NCBI RefSeq assembly: GCF_963682185.1
Contig: NZ_OY821667.1
Coordinates: forward strand, 3,733,501-3,797,500
Length of the DNA: 64,000 bases
From: an uncultured Cohaesibacter sp.
GTDB taxonomy: Bacteria > Pseudomonadota > Alphaproteobacteria > Rhizobiales > Cohaesibacteraceae
Direction of reading: 5' to 3'
Below the pieces are notes generated by a model that searched no databases, had not been told where the DNA came from, and saw only the letters and a list, made by a program, of their open reading frames with translations. Below are positions 56,026 through 64,000 of the stretch, one piece after another; within the stretch, counting starts at the first letter, position 1, and each line of letters starts with the position of its first letter. A program made the position numbers and the translations under genes.

Positions 56026-56413
56026 TCTCCCCTTTATAATTTGTCTTGAATTCGCCCTCGCGTTGATGCTTTCTCGAAGGGGCGTTGACCCTGTCTCACT
56101 CTTCTAGCCTTCAGCAAGAGCCCCTTATACGTACATGCTGCGATATCTGCCGGGTATAATATTTCACTGTGTTGATGATATCTTGCTGTTTTTAGCGCAT
56201 TTCGCGGGGCTCACTCAAATGTGTTGATCCGGCCATGAGAAGCCTTTGCTCTGTCACTTGAAAATTATAAAATGCATCGTTCGAATATCGCCTTGGTGAT
56301 TTGAAAAACGCTATTGCTCCTCTGTCAAATTTTGCAATAGACTTTTGAAAAACAGAGACTTTTTATTCAAGGATCAATCGATCCAGAGTTCCATCTACAA
56401 GAGTGTCGTCTAT
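56026..56413. other. Intergenic region upstream of the ligase operon; no gene seen
   Basis: About 390 bases; probably the promoter for the ligase-acyltransferase pair. No riboswitch or operator recognised. Confidence 0.5.
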
Positions 56414-57862
56414 ATGTCAGTTCAAGATCTTTCTGCATGCCCCCCACAAATTCGTTGTCCATCAGTCATCGAGGGGGAGATGAGAGTTTCATCTTCAGAC
56501 CTGTCATGGCGTGCCGCTGCTATTCGCAATGCCATTCTTGCTCGGGACTATCAATCTGGCGCCCGTGTCGTTCTGCTGGCCAGCAATTGCGCCAATGCTG
56601 TCGCTGCGCTTTTGGGGGGACTGGAAACCGGGCTGATAATCGTGCCGGTTAACACGGCGCTGCCTGAACCGGAAAAGAAGCGCATCTTTGAGGACGCGCT
56701 ACCCGTTGCGATTCTGACAGATCAGCAGAATGTTCACGAAACCGATGGCGTTGATGCAACGGTCGATATTTTGAGTTTGGATGATCTGCTAAAGGAAGAC
56801 GCACCAGAAGCGTTTGCTGAGATCAAGCCTGAGGCTCCGGCGCTGGTTCTTTACACCTCTGGTTCAACGGGCAATCCCAAGGGTGTCGTTTTTCCGCGAT
56901 CCTATCTCGATGGCAACGGCAAACAGTTTGGCGAAGAGTTGTTTGGTCTGAATGAAACAGATGTCATTCTGCTGCCCATGGAAGTATCGAGCATCATTTC
57001 CATCACGCTGGTAACCGCAACGCGCCATGTCGGTGCGACGCTGGTCATCACTCGCACTCATCGACCAGACGCGATCATAGAGACTTTGCAACGCGCTAAG
57101 GTCACCATGATGATGACGGTGACGACCGTTGCCGAATTCGTCCTGAAAATGACCGAAGGCATGGACGATCCGTTTCCTGATCTAAGGATCATGACTATCG
57201 GGGGCAACTATGTTTCGGCTGCTCTTTCAGACCGTCTCGCCGTGGCATTTGGTGTGCGTATCGACGTCATCTATGCGTCCACTGAAGTGGCGCCCACAAC
57301 CTATCTTATTGATCGCAAGAGTGCCCCGGATGGTGCCGCCGGACCTGCTGCACCGGGCGTGGATATAGAGATTGTGGACCCGGATGGACAGCCCGTGCCT
57401 CAAGGCGAACCCGGAGAGCTGGTGGTCTCTGGCCCGAAGGTAGCCATCGGCTACTGGACTGGTGAGGGAGATGATTCCATGCATTTCAACGGGCGCTTCG
57501 CAACGGGAGATCTGGGTTATCGCGATGAAGCCGGAAACTATTTCATTATCGGTCGTTCCAAGGAAGTCATAAAGACGGGCGGGCTGTCTGTTTATCCGCC
57601 AGAAGTCGAGAAGGTTTTGTCGCAACATCCCGGTATTCACAGTGTTGCTGTGCTCGGGAAGCCAAACTCCACTCTGGGGGAAGTTGTGGTTGCCTTCGTT
57701 GTGCCCAAGAAGGGGCATACATTAACCTCGGTTGAAATCATTGCATGGAGCAAGAAAAATCTCGCTTCGGGTAAATGCCCGCGGGGCATCAAATTTGTTG
57801 ATACCCTGCCACAGACCACCACAGGCAAGGTGGCGAAAAACGAATTGAGGAAGCAATTGTGA
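56414..57862 (+). CDS. AMP-dependent synthetase/ligase (adenylate-forming)
   Basis: 482 residues from ATG 56414 (a TTG 23 codons earlier is possible). It activates a carboxylic acid as acyl-AMP, normally to a thioester with CoA or an ACP. Motifs: A3 LVLYTSGSTGNPKGV, A5 YASTEVAPTTY, A7/A8 ATGDLGYRDEAG and GRSKEVIKTGG, and A10 TTTGKVAKNEL with the catalytic Lys. The N-terminal subdomain is short. It overlaps by four bases (GTGA) with the next gene, a repeat/acyltransferase fusion. Substrate unknown; no carrier protein is in the operon. Confidence 0.9.
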   Translation: MSVQDLSACPPQIRCPSVIEGEMRVSSSDLSWRAAAIRNAILARDYQSGARVVLLASNCANAVAALLGGLETGLIIVPVNTALPEPEKKRIFEDALPVAILTDQQNVHETDGVDATVDILSLDDLLKEDAPEAFAEIKPEAPALVLYTSGSTGNPKGVVFPRSYLDGNGKQFGEELFGLNETDVILLPMEVSSIISITLVTATRHVGATLVITRTHRPDAIIETLQRAKVTMMMTVTTVAEFVLKMTEGMDDPFPDLRIMTIGGNYVSAALSDRLAVAFGVRIDVIYASTEVAPTTYLIDRKSAPDGAAGPAAPGVDIEIVDPDGQPVPQGEPGELVVSGPKVAIGYWTGEGDDSMHFNGRFATGDLGYRDEAGNYFIIGRSKEVIKTGGLSVYPPEVEKVLSQHPGIHSVAVLGKPNSTLGEVVVAFVVPKKGHTLTSVEIIAWSKKNLASGKCPRGIKFVDTLPQTTTGKVAKNELRKQL

Positions 57863-60108
57863 CCGTAACCTCTGGTGAAGGAGCCAAGAGCATCAAGGCC
57901 ATGCGCGAAGCGCTTGGCTCTGCCGCAAGGGCAGGTGACTTCAACACCATATTCCAAATGCTTGATGCACAGGGCGATTGTCTGCCCGTGCACCTGCAAG
58001 TCTATTTCAGGGCTTTGGCACTCGTGCGTACCGGTCGTCCGACAGAGGCGTTGGAGGTGTTGGAAAATGGGCCTGAGAATCAACGGAATTTGGGGTTGCT
58101 CATTGGAAGCCTGATCGACGCCGGACAAATTGGAGAAGCTGGCTTGCGGCTCTCTTCAGCAGAGCTGAAACCACATCAGAAAAGAGGGTTCCTTGCCCGA
58201 CTGGCGCATGCTGCATTCGTTTGTGGTGACTATGGCGCGGCTGCCTATTGGGGCCTTAAATTCAGAGAGGCTGCACCGCGGCCAATGCCCCGATTCAATG
58301 CTGACGTGTCCAGTTTAATTCTGCTTGGCGATGTGGAGGCTGTGCGTGAGCGATTGCCTCTGTGTGGCTCAAATCAAGCCGCAATATTGGGGCATGCGCT
58401 CCGAGAGGCTGCTGTGGTACTTGATCGTCGGGTAGCTGAGGGCAAAAAAGTCCAATACGCCCTTCTTCAGCCCTTTCTGGATCTCATGCCTGACCCTCCG
58501 TCTCTCAAGATCATGCAGAATGCGGCGCGGCAGGGCGCGCCCGTACCCCGCAGGCTTCTTTCGATGATCAGGCGCATGCCTGCCAATCAGGCGCAAAAGC
58601 CAAGCAAGGCAAAGGCGGTTCGTGAGCAATTGGAAAAGGCGATAAAGGCGCAGGATTATGAGGCTGTATTTGCCATCCTCGACAAGGATGGCGCGCAGAT
58701 TCGGCCCCCTCTTCAGACTTACTTCAAAGCAAAAGCTCTTTTGAAAACCGGGCGCCCTGATGAAGCCTTGGAGTTGTTGGCAAAGGCCCCTGAAACAAGG
58801 CGACTGCAAATGCTGCGCCTTGGGGCGTTGATTGGCGCAGGTAGGATTGCAGAAGCAAAACAGCTTTTATCCGTCTTGCGGGACTCTTTGAAACCACACC
58901 ATTTGCGAGACTTCTTAAGGCGTCTGTCGCTTGCGGCCTTCGTCGCTGGTGACTATCACGCAGCGGCGCAATGGGGGCTGGAACTGAGAAACTCTTCACT
59001 TCAGCCGATCCGCTATTTCAGAACAGATCTGTCAGCGCTGATCTTGCTTAACGATGTGGAGGCTGTCCGTGAACGGCTTAAGCTTTGCAAGCCGGTACCC
59101 GTGCGCAATCTGGGTGTTGCGCTTAGAGAAGCGGCTCTTGTGCTTGATCTCAGGGCGGAGCAGGGGGAAGCGGTCGACTATTCCTTTCTGGAAGCTTTCT
59201 TTGCGCTTGCGTCCAATTTTTCCGAGCTTTGGGAAATAAAGCAGAGCATCGTCACAGGATTGCCGGAATCGCCAAAACTGACCGCCATGATTTGGGACCG
59301 ATTGCGTGATCAAATCTCTCCAGACGAGATTGATCCCAATGCCTTTCCATCTGGAGAAGGGCCCTCTTGCCCCATTGGTCCAAGCCTTTATCTGGTGGCT
59401 GACTGGCTGGGTGTGCCAAATGATGAACGTCCGGACTGGCTTGCGCGTGTCGCATCGGCGCAGGAGGCCAACAACAAGCTTGCCGCGGCTATTTTGGGCG
59501 TGCCTGCCTATCGGGAACATCTGGCCCGCAGCTTGCCGTCAGTGGACTGGAGTGCAGTGAAACAAAGCCTGTCTGATGGACATCCCGTCATCCTGACCTC
59601 AAGCCATGCAAGCTTCAGATTTGCCATGCCGTTGGAATTTCACCGCAGTGGTATTGATGTGCGCATCATCGCCTCCAAGCATGCTTTCGCAACCGTGCCG
59701 GAATATGTTGATATGCATTATGCATCGCTGGATGCGCGTCCGGTCAACCTTATGGCGCGCAGGCTGATAGAAGTCCTCAAAGGGGGCGGGTGTACGTTTG
59801 TCACCGCAGATGGTCAGTCTGGTGCACAAACAAAATCCTTCCCGGAATTCGGGGTTGACGCCAGATTGCCTGCGGGGGCTTTTGCCCTTGCCCTGCGCTA
59901 TGATGCACATGTCTACTGGATGGATACCAACTGGCAGGATGGTCAGCTGTCTACCCGCTTGGAACGCCTGATGCTCCCTGAAGGCATCACTGATAAAGGG
60001 GCTCTGAGCGATGTGTGGCAGCGAGAGACATTAAAGCGCGTGCGTGCCACTTGGGCCAGCGATGTGCGCAATATCCATATGAACCAAGTGATTGTTCGGG
60101 TCTACTGA
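57859..60108 (+). CDS. Tandem helical-repeat protein fused to an LpxL/HtrB-like acyltransferase domain
   Basis: 749 residues, GTG start overlapping the ligase stop. Residues about 10-245 and 255-490 are two copies of the same alpha-helical (TPR-like) module, for instance LVRTGRPTEALEVL/LLKTGRPDEALELL, HAAFVCGDYGAAAYWGL/LAAFVAGDYHAAAQWGL, and LGDVEAVRERLPLC/LNDVEAVRERLKLC. Residues about 560-749 resemble lipid A/lauroyl acyltransferases (PVILTSSHASFRFAMP, VLKGGGCTFVTADGQ, PAGAFALALRYDAHVYW). The acidic residue of the usual HX4(D/E) is replaced by Phe, so classic catalysis is uncertain. No membrane anchor is evident. Confidence 0.8.
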   Translation: MTVTSGEGAKSIKAMREALGSAARAGDFNTIFQMLDAQGDCLPVHLQVYFRALALVRTGRPTEALEVLENGPENQRNLGLLIGSLIDAGQIGEAGLRLSSAELKPHQKRGFLARLAHAAFVCGDYGAAAYWGLKFREAAPRPMPRFNADVSSLILLGDVEAVRERLPLCGSNQAAILGHALREAAVVLDRRVAEGKKVQYALLQPFLDLMPDPPSLKIMQNAARQGAPVPRRLLSMIRRMPANQAQKPSKAKAVREQLEKAIKAQDYEAVFAILDKDGAQIRPPLQTYFKAKALLKTGRPDEALELLAKAPETRRLQMLRLGALIGAGRIAEAKQLLSVLRDSLKPHHLRDFLRRLSLAAFVAGDYHAAAQWGLELRNSSLQPIRYFRTDLSALILLNDVEAVRERLKLCKPVPVRNLGVALREAALVLDLRAEQGEAVDYSFLEAFFALASNFSELWEIKQSIVTGLPESPKLTAMIWDRLRDQISPDEIDPNAFPSGEGPSCPIGPSLYLVADWLGVPNDERPDWLARVASAQEANNKLAAAILGVPAYREHLARSLPSVDWSAVKQSLSDGHPVILTSSHASFRFAMPLEFHRSGIDVRIIASKHAFATVPEYVDMHYASLDARPVNLMARRLIEVLKGGGCTFVTADGQSGAQTKSFPEFGVDARLPAGAFALALRYDAHVYWMDTNWQDGQLSTRLERLMLPEGITDKGALSDVWQRETLKRVRATWASDVRNIHMNQVIVRVY

Positions 60109-60139
60109 AGCGCAATCATCAATAGCGGCAAGAGCTGAG

Positions 60140-60173
60140 ATGCCTCGCAATCCATATTGCGGGGCATTTTTGT
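60140..60173 (+). terminator. Terminator of the ligase-acyltransferase operon
   Basis: ATGCCTCGCAAT (60140-60151) pairs with ATTGCGGGGCAT (60156-60167), loop CCAT, then TTTTTGTC. The rest of 60109-60442 has no gene. Confidence 0.88.
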
Positions 60174-60442
60174 CTTTGCTCAATGTCTTCAACGTCGGTT
60201 TGTGTGCTGCTTTTCGCACCGTTTTCACATTGTGCAGGTAATGTGAAGGTGCTTACTATCCGCAGAATTCTGCGCTTTCCTATCTGCCTTTTGCGTGAAT
60301 CGGATAGCTTAAAATTTAGATATGCATTTAGGGCATACCAAGATTGAGCAATTGGATCTTTTCTAATCGGATGAAAAGGATCATATTCATTCCCGTAAGA
60401 ACAAGAAAAAATACACCGAACAGAAACAAAAAGGAAAATATC

Positions 60443-60577
60443 ATGAACTTCTTTAACCGTGCATTTGAAAGAGTTGTCGCAGCGCGTGAAGAACAGGCTC
60501 AGCGTTTTGTAGACGAATTCATCTCTGACCGTGGTCTTGATGCTATGATCGACATGTCGAACGATCCTCGTAGCTAA
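60443..60577 (+). CDS. Small 44-residue protein, unknown function
   Basis: 44 residues beginning MNFFNRAFERVVAAREEQAQ, amphipathic and probably one helix, ending in DMSNDPRS. A good AAGGAAAAT ribosome site. It is isolated, with a terminator at 60683 downstream, so it probably forms its own transcript. I do not recognise the family; it is reminiscent of the small stress or membrane-associated proteins of alphaproteobacteria. Confidence 0.65.
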   Translation: MNFFNRAFERVVAAREEQAQRFVDEFISDRGLDAMIDMSNDPRS

Positions 60578-60682
60578 TAGCTGCGAAGCTTCTCTTCTGA
60601 TTATCTTGTTTTTTACTTGATTTCAGAAAGAGGCGACCCGACGGGCGGAGCAAAACCGTCAAAAATTCAGCTCCAAAAAAAC

Positions 60683-60708
60683 AAGCGGGTCTCAAGCCCG
60701 CTTTTTTC
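60683..60708 (+). terminator. Terminator after the 44-residue protein
   Basis: AAGCGGG (60683-60689) pairs with CCCGCTT (60697-60703), followed by a T run. Confidence 0.88.
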
Positions 60709-60751
60709 GTTTTGTGCATATGCTCATTGCATCTGAGGGGTGCTTGCAGCA

Positions 60752-61507
60752 CTAGTGCAGAATCTGAGCCAGAAATTCCTTGGCCCGCTCATGCTGCGGA
60801 TTGGTAAAGAAGTCGTCCGGCTTCGCGATTTCCAGAATGCTTCCCTGATCCATGAACACGACCTTGTTGGCCACCTTGCGGGCGAAGTTCATTTCGTGGG
60901 TCACGCAGATCATGGTGCTGCCCTCGCGGGCGAGTTCAACCATGGTCTCCAGAACCTCGCGCACCATTTCAGGGTCCAGCGCCGAGGTCGGCTCATCGAA
61001 CAGCATCACTTCAGGGCTCATGCACAGAGCTCTGGCAATGGCCACACGCTGCTGCTGCCCACCGGAGAGCTGAGCTGGATATTTGCCTGCCTGCTCGGGA
61101 ATATGAACGCGGGCAAGAAAGCGCTCTGCGACCTTTCTGGCATCTTCCTTCGATGTCTTCTTGACGCGCATCTGCGCAATCATGCAATTCTCGAGTACCG
61201 TCATATGTGGGAACAGATTGAAACTCTGAAAGACCATGCCGGTTTTCCGGCGCACCATGTCAATTTCCCGCCGCTTGCCGGTCAATTGAACGCCAGCCAC
61301 TTCCAACTCGCCCTTCTGATGATTTTCAAGGGCATTGAGACAGCGGATCAGCGTCGACTTGCCCGATCCGGACGGCCCACAAAGCACCACCGTTTCCCCT
61401 CTTGCGACGGTCAGGTCGATATCTTTCAGCGCATGAAAGACACCAAAAAACTTGTTCATCTTGTTGGCGCGGATGATCGGGGTTGCTTCTTGTTGTGAGC
61501 TCGTCAT
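60752..61507 (-). CDS. Polar amino acid ABC transporter ATPase (GlnQ/AapP-like)
   Basis: 251 residues from ATG 61507 with GAAGGTGG upstream; a GTG three codons earlier is part of that site. Walker A GPSGSGKST, signature LSGGQQQR, Walker B VMLFDEPTSALDPE, switch His in VTHEMNF. Typical family-3 amino acid importer ATPase. It is the last gene of the unit; a hairpin separates it from the binding-protein gene upstream in the transcript. Confidence 0.95.
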   Translation of the reverse strand: MTSSQQEATPIIRANKMNKFFGVFHALKDIDLTVARGETVVLCGPSGSGKSTLIRCLNALENHQKGELEVAGVQLTGKRREIDMVRRKTGMVFQSFNLFPHMTVLENCMIAQMRVKKTSKEDARKVAERFLARVHIPEQAGKYPAQLSGGQQQRVAIARALCMSPEVMLFDEPTSALDPEMVREVLETMVELAREGSTMICVTHEMNFARKVANKVVFMDQGSILEIAKPDDFFTNPQHERAKEFLAQILH

Positions 61508-61577
61508 TGTTTCCACCTTCGAGAAAAGGTCTTTAACACAGGAATGGTCTTGTTTTATCCGGGTTCGTCTATTGATC

Positions 61578-61607
61578 CCGAAGGCCCTGACGATGCGGGG
61601 CCTTCGG
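61578..61607 (-). other. Strong hairpin between binding-protein and ATPase genes
   Basis: CCGAAGGCCC (61578-61587) pairs perfectly with GGGCCTTCGG (61598-61607). There is no T tail on the transcript strand, so it is more likely an mRNA-stabilising or differential-expression element downstream of the binding-protein gene than a full terminator. Confidence 0.7.
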
Positions 61608-61630
61608 CAGGTCTGCTGCTTAAAAGAGCC

Positions 61631-62425
61631 TCAGAAGCGTGGCAATTCTTCGTTTACAACGCCGAGCCATTCTTTCTGGGCAGCCTGCAATTCACCCGAG
61701 TTCCACAGCATCAAGAGGTCGGTGTTGAGCCATTGGCGCAGATTGAACTCGCCATGACGCACCCCGATTGCCATTGGTGACTGGCGAACGGCAAATTTGC
61801 GGTCGAATTTATCGGTATGCTTGCTGATGGCGATGGCGGCTGCAACGCCCGAAACAATGGCGTCCACTTTGCCCGTGAAGAGTGCCTGGTTGGTGGCGGC
61901 ATCGTCTTCAAAGCGTTGAATGATCGTGCCTTCTACAGCCCGTTCGGTGATCAGGGTATCATTCGTCGTGGAGCGGGTAACGCCAACGCGTTTGCCTACG
62001 AGATCCTTGAGGCTTTCCATGTCAGACTGGGCCGGAGCCAGAATCATCTGTTCGTCAACATAGATTGAATTGGTATACATGACGGTCTTGGCGCGTTCGG
62101 CAGTTACTCCGAAGGACGAAATCAGAATGTCGACCTTGCCGCTTGTCAGGTTCGGAATGCGGGCCTGTGATACCTGATCAACGATTTCCAGCTCCACCCC
62201 CATGTCGCGTGAAATCAGTTTGGCCATGGCGACGTCAAAACCGGCCGGCTTCATGTTTGCGTCGGTCATGCCATAGGGGGGCGTCGAGAGCGAAATGCCG
62301 ACAATCAGCTTGCCGCGCTGAATGATTTTCTGCAGGGATTCGTCGGTTGTTTGAGCCAACCCGGCGGTGCAAAGCAGCGCGGTGGCGACCACACTTGCCA
62401 TTGCGGTTTTCAGTAATTTGATCAT
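61631..62425 (-). CDS. Amino acid ABC transporter periplasmic binding protein (family 3)
   Basis: 264 residues with a signal peptide (cleavage near AGLAQ, about residue 24). The family-3 start GKLIVGISLSTPPYG, the GFDVAMAKLISRDMG segment and ILISSFGVTAERAKTVMYTNSIY are typical of glutamate/arginine-type binding proteins. Ligand cannot be assigned. Operon: two permeases upstream, ATPase downstream. Confidence 0.94.
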   Translation of the reverse strand: MIKLLKTAMASVVATALLCTAGLAQTTDESLQKIIQRGKLIVGISLSTPPYGMTDANMKPAGFDVAMAKLISRDMGVELEIVDQVSQARIPNLTSGKVDILISSFGVTAERAKTVMYTNSIYVDEQMILAPAQSDMESLKDLVGKRVGVTRSTTNDTLITERAVEGTIIQRFEDDAATNQALFTGKVDAIVSGVAAAIAISKHTDKFDRKFAVRQSPMAIGVRHGEFNLRQWLNTDLLMLWNSGELQAAQKEWLGVVNEELPRF

Positions 62426-62447
62426 CTTTAAACTCCTCCTACGATAA

Positions 62448-63098
62448 TCAAGATTTATGAAGTCTTTTTTCGAGCCTGCGACTGAAGATCGTCAGCGGAA
62501 AACACACGAGAAAATAAAATAGGGCCGCCAGAAGATAGACTTGCAGCGGCTTGAAGGTCGCGTTGCTGACAATCTGGGACGTGCGCGTCAGTTCGGTGAT
62601 GCTCACAACAGAAGCGAGCGATGTATTCTTGATGAGCATCACGAAAAAGCCGACCGTTGGCGGGGTCGCAATCTTCACCGCCTGCGGAATGATGATGAAG
62701 CGCATGGAATCAACGCGACTGAGCCCGAGTGCGTGCGATCCTTCGCTTTGCCCCATGGGCACGGAATTGATGGAGCCACGCCAGATCTCTCCCAGAAAGG
62801 CCGCGGCATAAAAGGAAAAGGCTATTGAAATGGCCACCAGTGGCGGCACGTCAACGCCGACATAGTTGGCGCCGAAATAGGCGATGAACAGTGTGACCAG
62901 CAGGGGCGTGCCCTGCACCACGAAGATGTAGAGCTTGGCGATGCGCCGCGCCAACTTGTTGCGCGAAACCGCCATCAGCGCCAGAATAGACCCGGCGATC
63001 GAGCCGCCGGTAAGGGCGATCAGGGCAAGGCCAATCGTCCAGAGAAGGCCATTGAGCATGTAATAGACATGCGCCATGGTAAAGTCTTGAAACATCAT
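62448..63098 (-). CDS. Amino acid ABC transporter permease
   Basis: 216-residue HisM/GlnP-type permease with about five membrane helices. The EAA loop reads EGSHALGLSRVDSMRFIIIPQA, preceded by AAAFLGEIWRGSI, and TPLLVTLFIAYFG is near the start of the domain. It pairs with the permease at 63109-63789, 10 bases away. Confidence 0.94.
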   Translation of the reverse strand: MMFQDFTMAHVYYMLNGLLWTIGLALIALTGGSIAGSILALMAVSRNKLARRIAKLYIFVVQGTPLLVTLFIAYFGANYVGVDVPPLVAISIAFSFYAAAFLGEIWRGSINSVPMGQSEGSHALGLSRVDSMRFIIIPQAVKIATPPTVGFFVMLIKNTSLASVVSITELTRTSQIVSNATFKPLQVYLLAALFYFLVCFPLTIFSRRLEKRLHKS

Positions 63099-63108
63099 GA
63101 CAGTGCCC

Positions 63109-63789
63109 TCATCCTCTAAGAAACTTGAAGGGAAAGACCTTGCGTTCCAGCAGGGTCAGACCGCCCTTGAGCAAGGCCACAAGCCCCACATACATGGCTG
63201 CAATCACCAGATAGACCTCCATATTGCGCAAGGTCATGCCCTGAATGTCGTTGCCGATGCCCGTCAATTCGGGAACGGATATGGCAGAGACGACACTGGA
63301 AGACAGCAAAAGCAGAATGAACTGGGACACCATCGACGGGAACACCGCAGCAAGCGCAGGCTTGATGATGATGTAGCGGAAGATATCAAGAGGCGACATC
63401 CCCAGAGACCGCCCCGCTTCCACCTGACCTCTGTCGATAGACTGGATACCCGCACGGATGATTTCGGACGTGTAGGCTCCGCCATAAAAGGTCATGGCCA
63501 ACACCGCCGAAGGCAGGGGCTCCAAGCTCAACCCGATGGCGGGTAGGCCGAAATAGATAACGAAAAGCTGGACGATGAACGGCGTATTCCGAATGGCCTC
63601 GATATAGGCCACCGCAATGAAACGCACCACGCGAAACGAACTGAGCTGCATGACAGCGACCAGCGTGGCCACGACCAGTGCAAAGAGCATTGCGACGAGC
63701 GAGATCTGCATCGTCAGGATTGCGCCCGATATGAGCAGATCCATGCGAGAGAAGACGCCGCCAAAGTCCAGATAATTCATTCTATTCAC
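63109..63789 (-). CDS. Amino acid ABC transporter permease
   Basis: 226-residue partner permease. Signatures: AIRNTPFIVQLFVIYFGLP, YGGAYTSEIIRAGIQSI and the EAA loop EAGRSLGMSPLDIFRYIIIKPAL. It lies 12 bases downstream of the partial gene at the window edge, so they are probably cotranscribed. Confidence 0.94.
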   Translation of the reverse strand: MNRMNYLDFGGVFSRMDLLISGAILTMQISLVAMLFALVVATLVAVMQLSSFRVVRFIAVAYIEAIRNTPFIVQLFVIYFGLPAIGLSLEPLPSAVLAMTFYGGAYTSEIIRAGIQSIDRGQVEAGRSLGMSPLDIFRYIIIKPALAAVFPSMVSQFILLLLSSSVVSAISVPELTGIGNDIQGMTLRNMEVYLVIAAMYVGLVALLKGGLTLLERKVFPFKFLRG

Positions 63790-63801
63790 TCCAAATCCAT
63801 C

Positions 63802-64000
63802 TTAGAAACCGGCAGCCAGCTTCTTGGAGTAGTCAGGCGCAAAGCTTTCCCCAGTCGGGGTCATTTCCACCGAGCCATGCCATGGTGCGGCCTCTGTCCA
63901 TGGGGTTGCCATGTCATCGGTCATGGCGTTGAGCTGATCCATCAGGGCAGGGGCGGTTTCCGACAATTCCTTTTCCATCGTGGCGATGTCGGGGAAATTG
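63802..64000 (-). CDS. C-terminal end of an unidentified protein, cut by the window edge
   Basis: The last 66 or so codons are open to a TAA at 63802-63804. The tail ends in YSKKLAAGF, with several Pro and Trp before it (ATPWTEAAPW). It is immediately upstream of the amino acid transporter genes, so it may be a related catabolic enzyme, but I do not recognise it. Confidence 0.6.
   Translation of the reverse strand, partial: NFPDIATMEKELSETAPALMDQLNAMTDDMATPWTEAAPWHGSVEMTPTGESFAPDYSKKLAAGF

Overview
The window looks like the chromosome of a marine-type alphaproteobacterium of the Rhizobiales (Hyphomicrobiales), possibly near Cohaesibacter; the genus is inference. Supporting signs: a C4-type 5-aminolevulinate synthase (hemA), a complete ccoNOQP-ccoGHIS set, a PdhS/DivJ-type histidine kinase, murA next to a DUF2948 gene, a phasin, an acuR-acuI acrylate pair, and a tRNA-His with discriminator A73 and no encoded G-1, a known alphaproteobacterial trait.

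Layout. 1-3317: partial hemN, a lipoprotein hydrolase and an AbrB-family membrane protein. 3656-12873: cbb3 oxidase structural genes (ccoNOQP) and their maturation genes (ccoG, ccoH, ccoI, ccoS). 12870-17063: DedA protein, LysE exporter, chemoreceptor and a solitary periplasmic sugar-binding protein. 17282-22597: hemA, a B12-binding radical SAM protein, a single-domain response regulator and a RecD-like helicase. 22929-30833: regulators (TetR, RpiR, MocR) with metabolic genes, two of which (DegT-like and BKACE-like) have lost signature catalytic residues. 30881-36228: a giant PdhS-like kinase and a phasin. 36842-38830: tRNA-His followed by an AT-rich islet bounded by 118-bp direct repeats. 39016-42377: a secreted protein, a TPR/hydrolase protein and a radical SAM protein. 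42853-47631: a TPP riboswitch and thiM-thiE-thiD-thiY-thiZ-thiX. 47994-55629: diguanylate cyclase, GST, ferritin, acuI-acuR, DUF2948, murA. 55951-60108: tRNA-Thr and a two-gene operon (adenylate-forming ligase plus an acyltransferase fused to a duplicated helical-repeat module). 60443-64000: a 44-residue protein and a polar amino acid ABC transporter.

How genes work together. Fnr/FixK-type boxes (TTGA-N6-TCAA, 14 bp) lie upstream of hemN, ccoN and hemA, tying microaerobic haem synthesis to the haem-rich, high-affinity oxidase; the hemN box geometry suggests a leaderless mRNA. Thiamine genes form one riboswitch-controlled unit for thiazole salvage, coupling and pyrimidine-precursor uptake. acuR-acuI has a long palindrome upstream. 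The divergent dehydratase/MocR intergenic region holds an ATTGTATGG direct repeat (21-bp period) plus one inverted copy, the pattern expected for MocR operators.

Best candidates for something undescribed: the ligase/duplicated-repeat acyltransferase operon (56414-60108), the tRNA-His islet with its hydrolase-like gene, the radical SAM plus TPR-hydrolase pair (39474-42377), and the apparent pseudoenzymes at 23903-25078 and 26438-27292.
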